A stretch of DNA of 33,451 nt from a virus: the IMG/VR virus record IMGVR_UViG_3300010413_000107, positions 1-33,451 of that record. One strand, written 5' to 3'. Of the stretch, positions 32,371 to 33,451 are shown piece after piece (positions within the stretch are counted from its first letter, which is position 1; the number at the start of each line of letters is the position of its first letter). The position numbers and the translations under genes are program-made. The notes under the pieces were generated by a model that did no database searches, was not told the DNA's origin, and was given only the letters and a program-made list of their open reading frames with translations.

Positions 32371-32775
32371 ATGAATAAAATTGAAAAAATACATGGTATG
32401 ACGGTAAAAAAGATACAAGAAGTACTATCGGGTAAAGGTATCAAGTACGATAGTAAGGCAAAAAAAGAAGAATTAAAAGACATCGTATCTAAGAACTCGA
32501 AAGCATTTTACATCGGTGTTCATAGCGGTAGCTATTACTTCAGCTCAAGACGCAACACGCACGCTGGCAACGTCTGTCGGCTTATAGCGCTTGAAGAAGT
32601 AAAGTCTAAGCAAGATATTCGCAAAAAATATACAACAGCGTACACGTTTAAACAGACGCTTGAGCGCTTGAACTTTGAAGGTATTATTATTTTTACCGAT
32701 AAAAAACACAGCGCTTTCGAGTTAACAAGTAAAGGTAAAGAACTTGCTAAAAAGTATGTCAAAATTTACGGGTAA
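32371..32775 (+). CDS. Small HeH/SAP-type DNA-binding protein (candidate)
   Basis: A 134-residue basic protein. Residues 10-40 (MTVKKIQEVLSGKGIKYDSK, then AKKEELKDIV) match the HeH/LEM-like helix-extended loop-helix pattern common in phage proteins, a DNA- or protein-binding unit. The C-terminal part (FKQTLERLNFEGIIIFTDKK and a final helix) looks like a winged helix. The ribosome binding site AAGGGGTAAAAAAAACT is one copy of the local GGGGTAA repeat. Three AGCGCT palindromes lie within the gene and many around it. A terminator follows. It is a candidate binder of the repeats. Confidence 0.66.
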   Translation: MNKIEKIHGMTVKKIQEVLSGKGIKYDSKAKKEELKDIVSKNSKAFYIGVHSGSYYFSSRRNTHAGNVCRLIALEEVKSKQDIRKKYTTAYTFKQTLERLNFEGIIIFTDKKHSAFELTSKGKELAKKYVKIYG

Positions 32776-33451
32776 GGATAAAACAAGGGGTAAAATTTAA
32801 ACAATAACTTTAAATAGCTTGAGCGCTAAACTTAGGGGTAAAGTGAATAACTTTACCCCTTATTTTTTGTCTTGAGCGCTTGAGTAAAGCGCTAAATTTA
32901 GAGGTAAGGGGTAAAGGTAAAGGTAAGGGGTAAAGCGCTTGAGTAAAGCGCTAAATTTAGCGCTTGAGCGCTTACAAGGGGTAAAATTAGGGGTAAGGAT
33001 AAAACAAGGGGTAAAGTAAAGCGCTTTACCTCTAAAGCACTTGCAAGGGGGTAAAGGTAAAGCACTTGAGCGCTTACAAGGGGTAAGGGGTAAAGGTAAG
33101 GGGTAAAGGTAAGGGGGTAAAATTAGGGTAAGGATAAAACAAGGGGTAAAGTAAAGCGCTCAAGCGCTCAAGATAAAAAAAGAATATAACTACATACATA
33201 GTTTTATGCTATATATAGCTTTAAATAATTATATAGTTATAGATAACTACATAACTAAACTTGACTACATACAAAACCCAAACCATCGTTTGCAGAAGAC
33301 AGCAGAAGAATAAGGACGATATCCCCAAACCATTTTAATTCCGGCGCTCTCCCTCGCCCCTTCTGCCCCACGCCCCACCTCCTTGACTTCTCCCTACATC
33401 CGCTCCATATTTTACGATCTGAAAAACTGGCAACGGCTCCCAAACCCCCAC
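32776..33451. other. Gene-free right end: repeats, iterons, then C-rich end
   Basis: No supportable gene. The terminator, GGGGTAA and AGCGCT repeats fill it to 33170; TAGTTATA-type sequences follow at 33187-33270; from about 33325 the base composition becomes C-rich (for example CCCTCGCCCCTTCTGCCCCA). An open frame on the minus strand here has no ribosome binding site or recognisable product. Confidence 0.55.
32834..32868 (+). terminator. Intrinsic terminator after the HeH-like gene
   Basis: AGGGGTAAAG-TGAATAA-CTTTACCCCT forms a perfect 10-bp stem followed by TATTTTTTG. It sits about 60 bases after the stop of the 134-residue gene. The stem consists of one direct and one inverted copy of the local GGGGTAA motif. 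Confidence 0.82.

Larger units (their letters stand above)
32295..33160. repeat. Composite GGGGTAA repeats around the plus-strand genes
   Basis: A 27-bp unit starting GGGGTAAAATTAGGGGTAAG occurs at 32295-32321 and 32978-33004, and with one base fewer at 33114-33139. In the last two copies the likeness continues for some 20 bases up to an AGCGCT. In all, about 18 GGGGTAA-type motifs were counted between 32118 and 33147. Confidence 0.75.
32209..33168. repeat. Array of 18 AGCGCT palindromes
   Basis: AGCGCT occurs at 32209, 32238, 32321, 32341, 32586, 32663, 32710, 32822, 32875, 32888, 32934, 32947, 32959, 32967, 33020, 33069, 33155 and 33163, plus a lone copy at 31655. Sites lie both in genes and between them. 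Some extend to longer perfect palindromes, for example GTAAAGCGCTTTAC at 33016-33029. I saw none in the virion block while reading it, though I could not search by machine. Confidence 0.8.

Noticed and set aside
31200-33270. CRISPR array
   Set aside because: Repeats are short, AT-rich, in both orientations and without regular unique spacers; no cas genes nearby.
33255-33443. 62-residue minus-strand frame at the right edge
   Set aside because: No ribosome binding site, odd composition over the C-rich end, no recognisable motif.

Overview
The window is a siphovirus genome segment, either a free phage or a prophage. Almost all of it (positions 1 to about 30.8 kb) is one long virion, assembly and lysis gene block read from the minus strand. 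The order is classical: small-terminase candidate, large terminase, portal, protease plus nested scaffold, lambda D-like decoration protein, lambda E-like major capsid protein, head-tail connectors, tail terminator candidate, tail tube, tail assembly chaperones joined by a -1 frameshift, a 1205-residue tape measure, tail tip or hub proteins, fibre-type proteins, a lysis cassette (M15 endolysin, holin candidate, lipoprotein), then a very large modular fibre gene that runs off the left edge. There is no sheath gene, and the tape measure and G/GT arrangement fit a long non-contractile tail. I see no integrase, repressor, polymerase or other replication gene, so lifestyle cannot be decided here.

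The host cannot be named. Ribosome binding sites are strong and often near-complete complements of a 16S 3' end of the form ATCACCTCCTTTCTA. A lipobox protein beside the endolysin and holin hints at a double-membraned host, as an outer spanin would, but this is weak evidence.

The most distinctive property of the virion block is a Ser/Thr-only low-complexity tract carried by at least seven proteins: major capsid protein, tail tube, a head-tail connector, three fibre-region proteins and the modular left-edge fibre. In five of them it is a C-terminal tail. In the left-edge protein, tracts separate beta-rich domains and the last one exceeds 230 residues. Codons within the tails are mixed, which suggests the amino-acid property is what is maintained.

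Two coding devices economise space. The protease gene has two in-frame internal starts, each with its own strong ribosome binding site; the second gives a lambda Nu3-like scaffold. The tail chaperone gene has an A6 slip site from which an open -1 frame continues into the T product.

The right 2.6 kb is different: AT-rich, plus-strand, repeat-rich and almost gene-free. A TTGACA/TATGAT promoter at 30860-30889 drives the virion block leftward. Beyond it lie strong hairpins, TGTCTCA operator-like repeats, many TAGTTATA-type iterons in both orientations, and an A/T tract, which together look like an origin or control region. Two small plus-strand genes follow (a 54-residue membrane protein and a 134-residue HeH/SAP-like protein) in a stretch saturated with AGCGCT palindromes and GGGGTAA motifs, with a clear intrinsic terminator. 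The last ~120 bases turn C-rich, possibly a junction.
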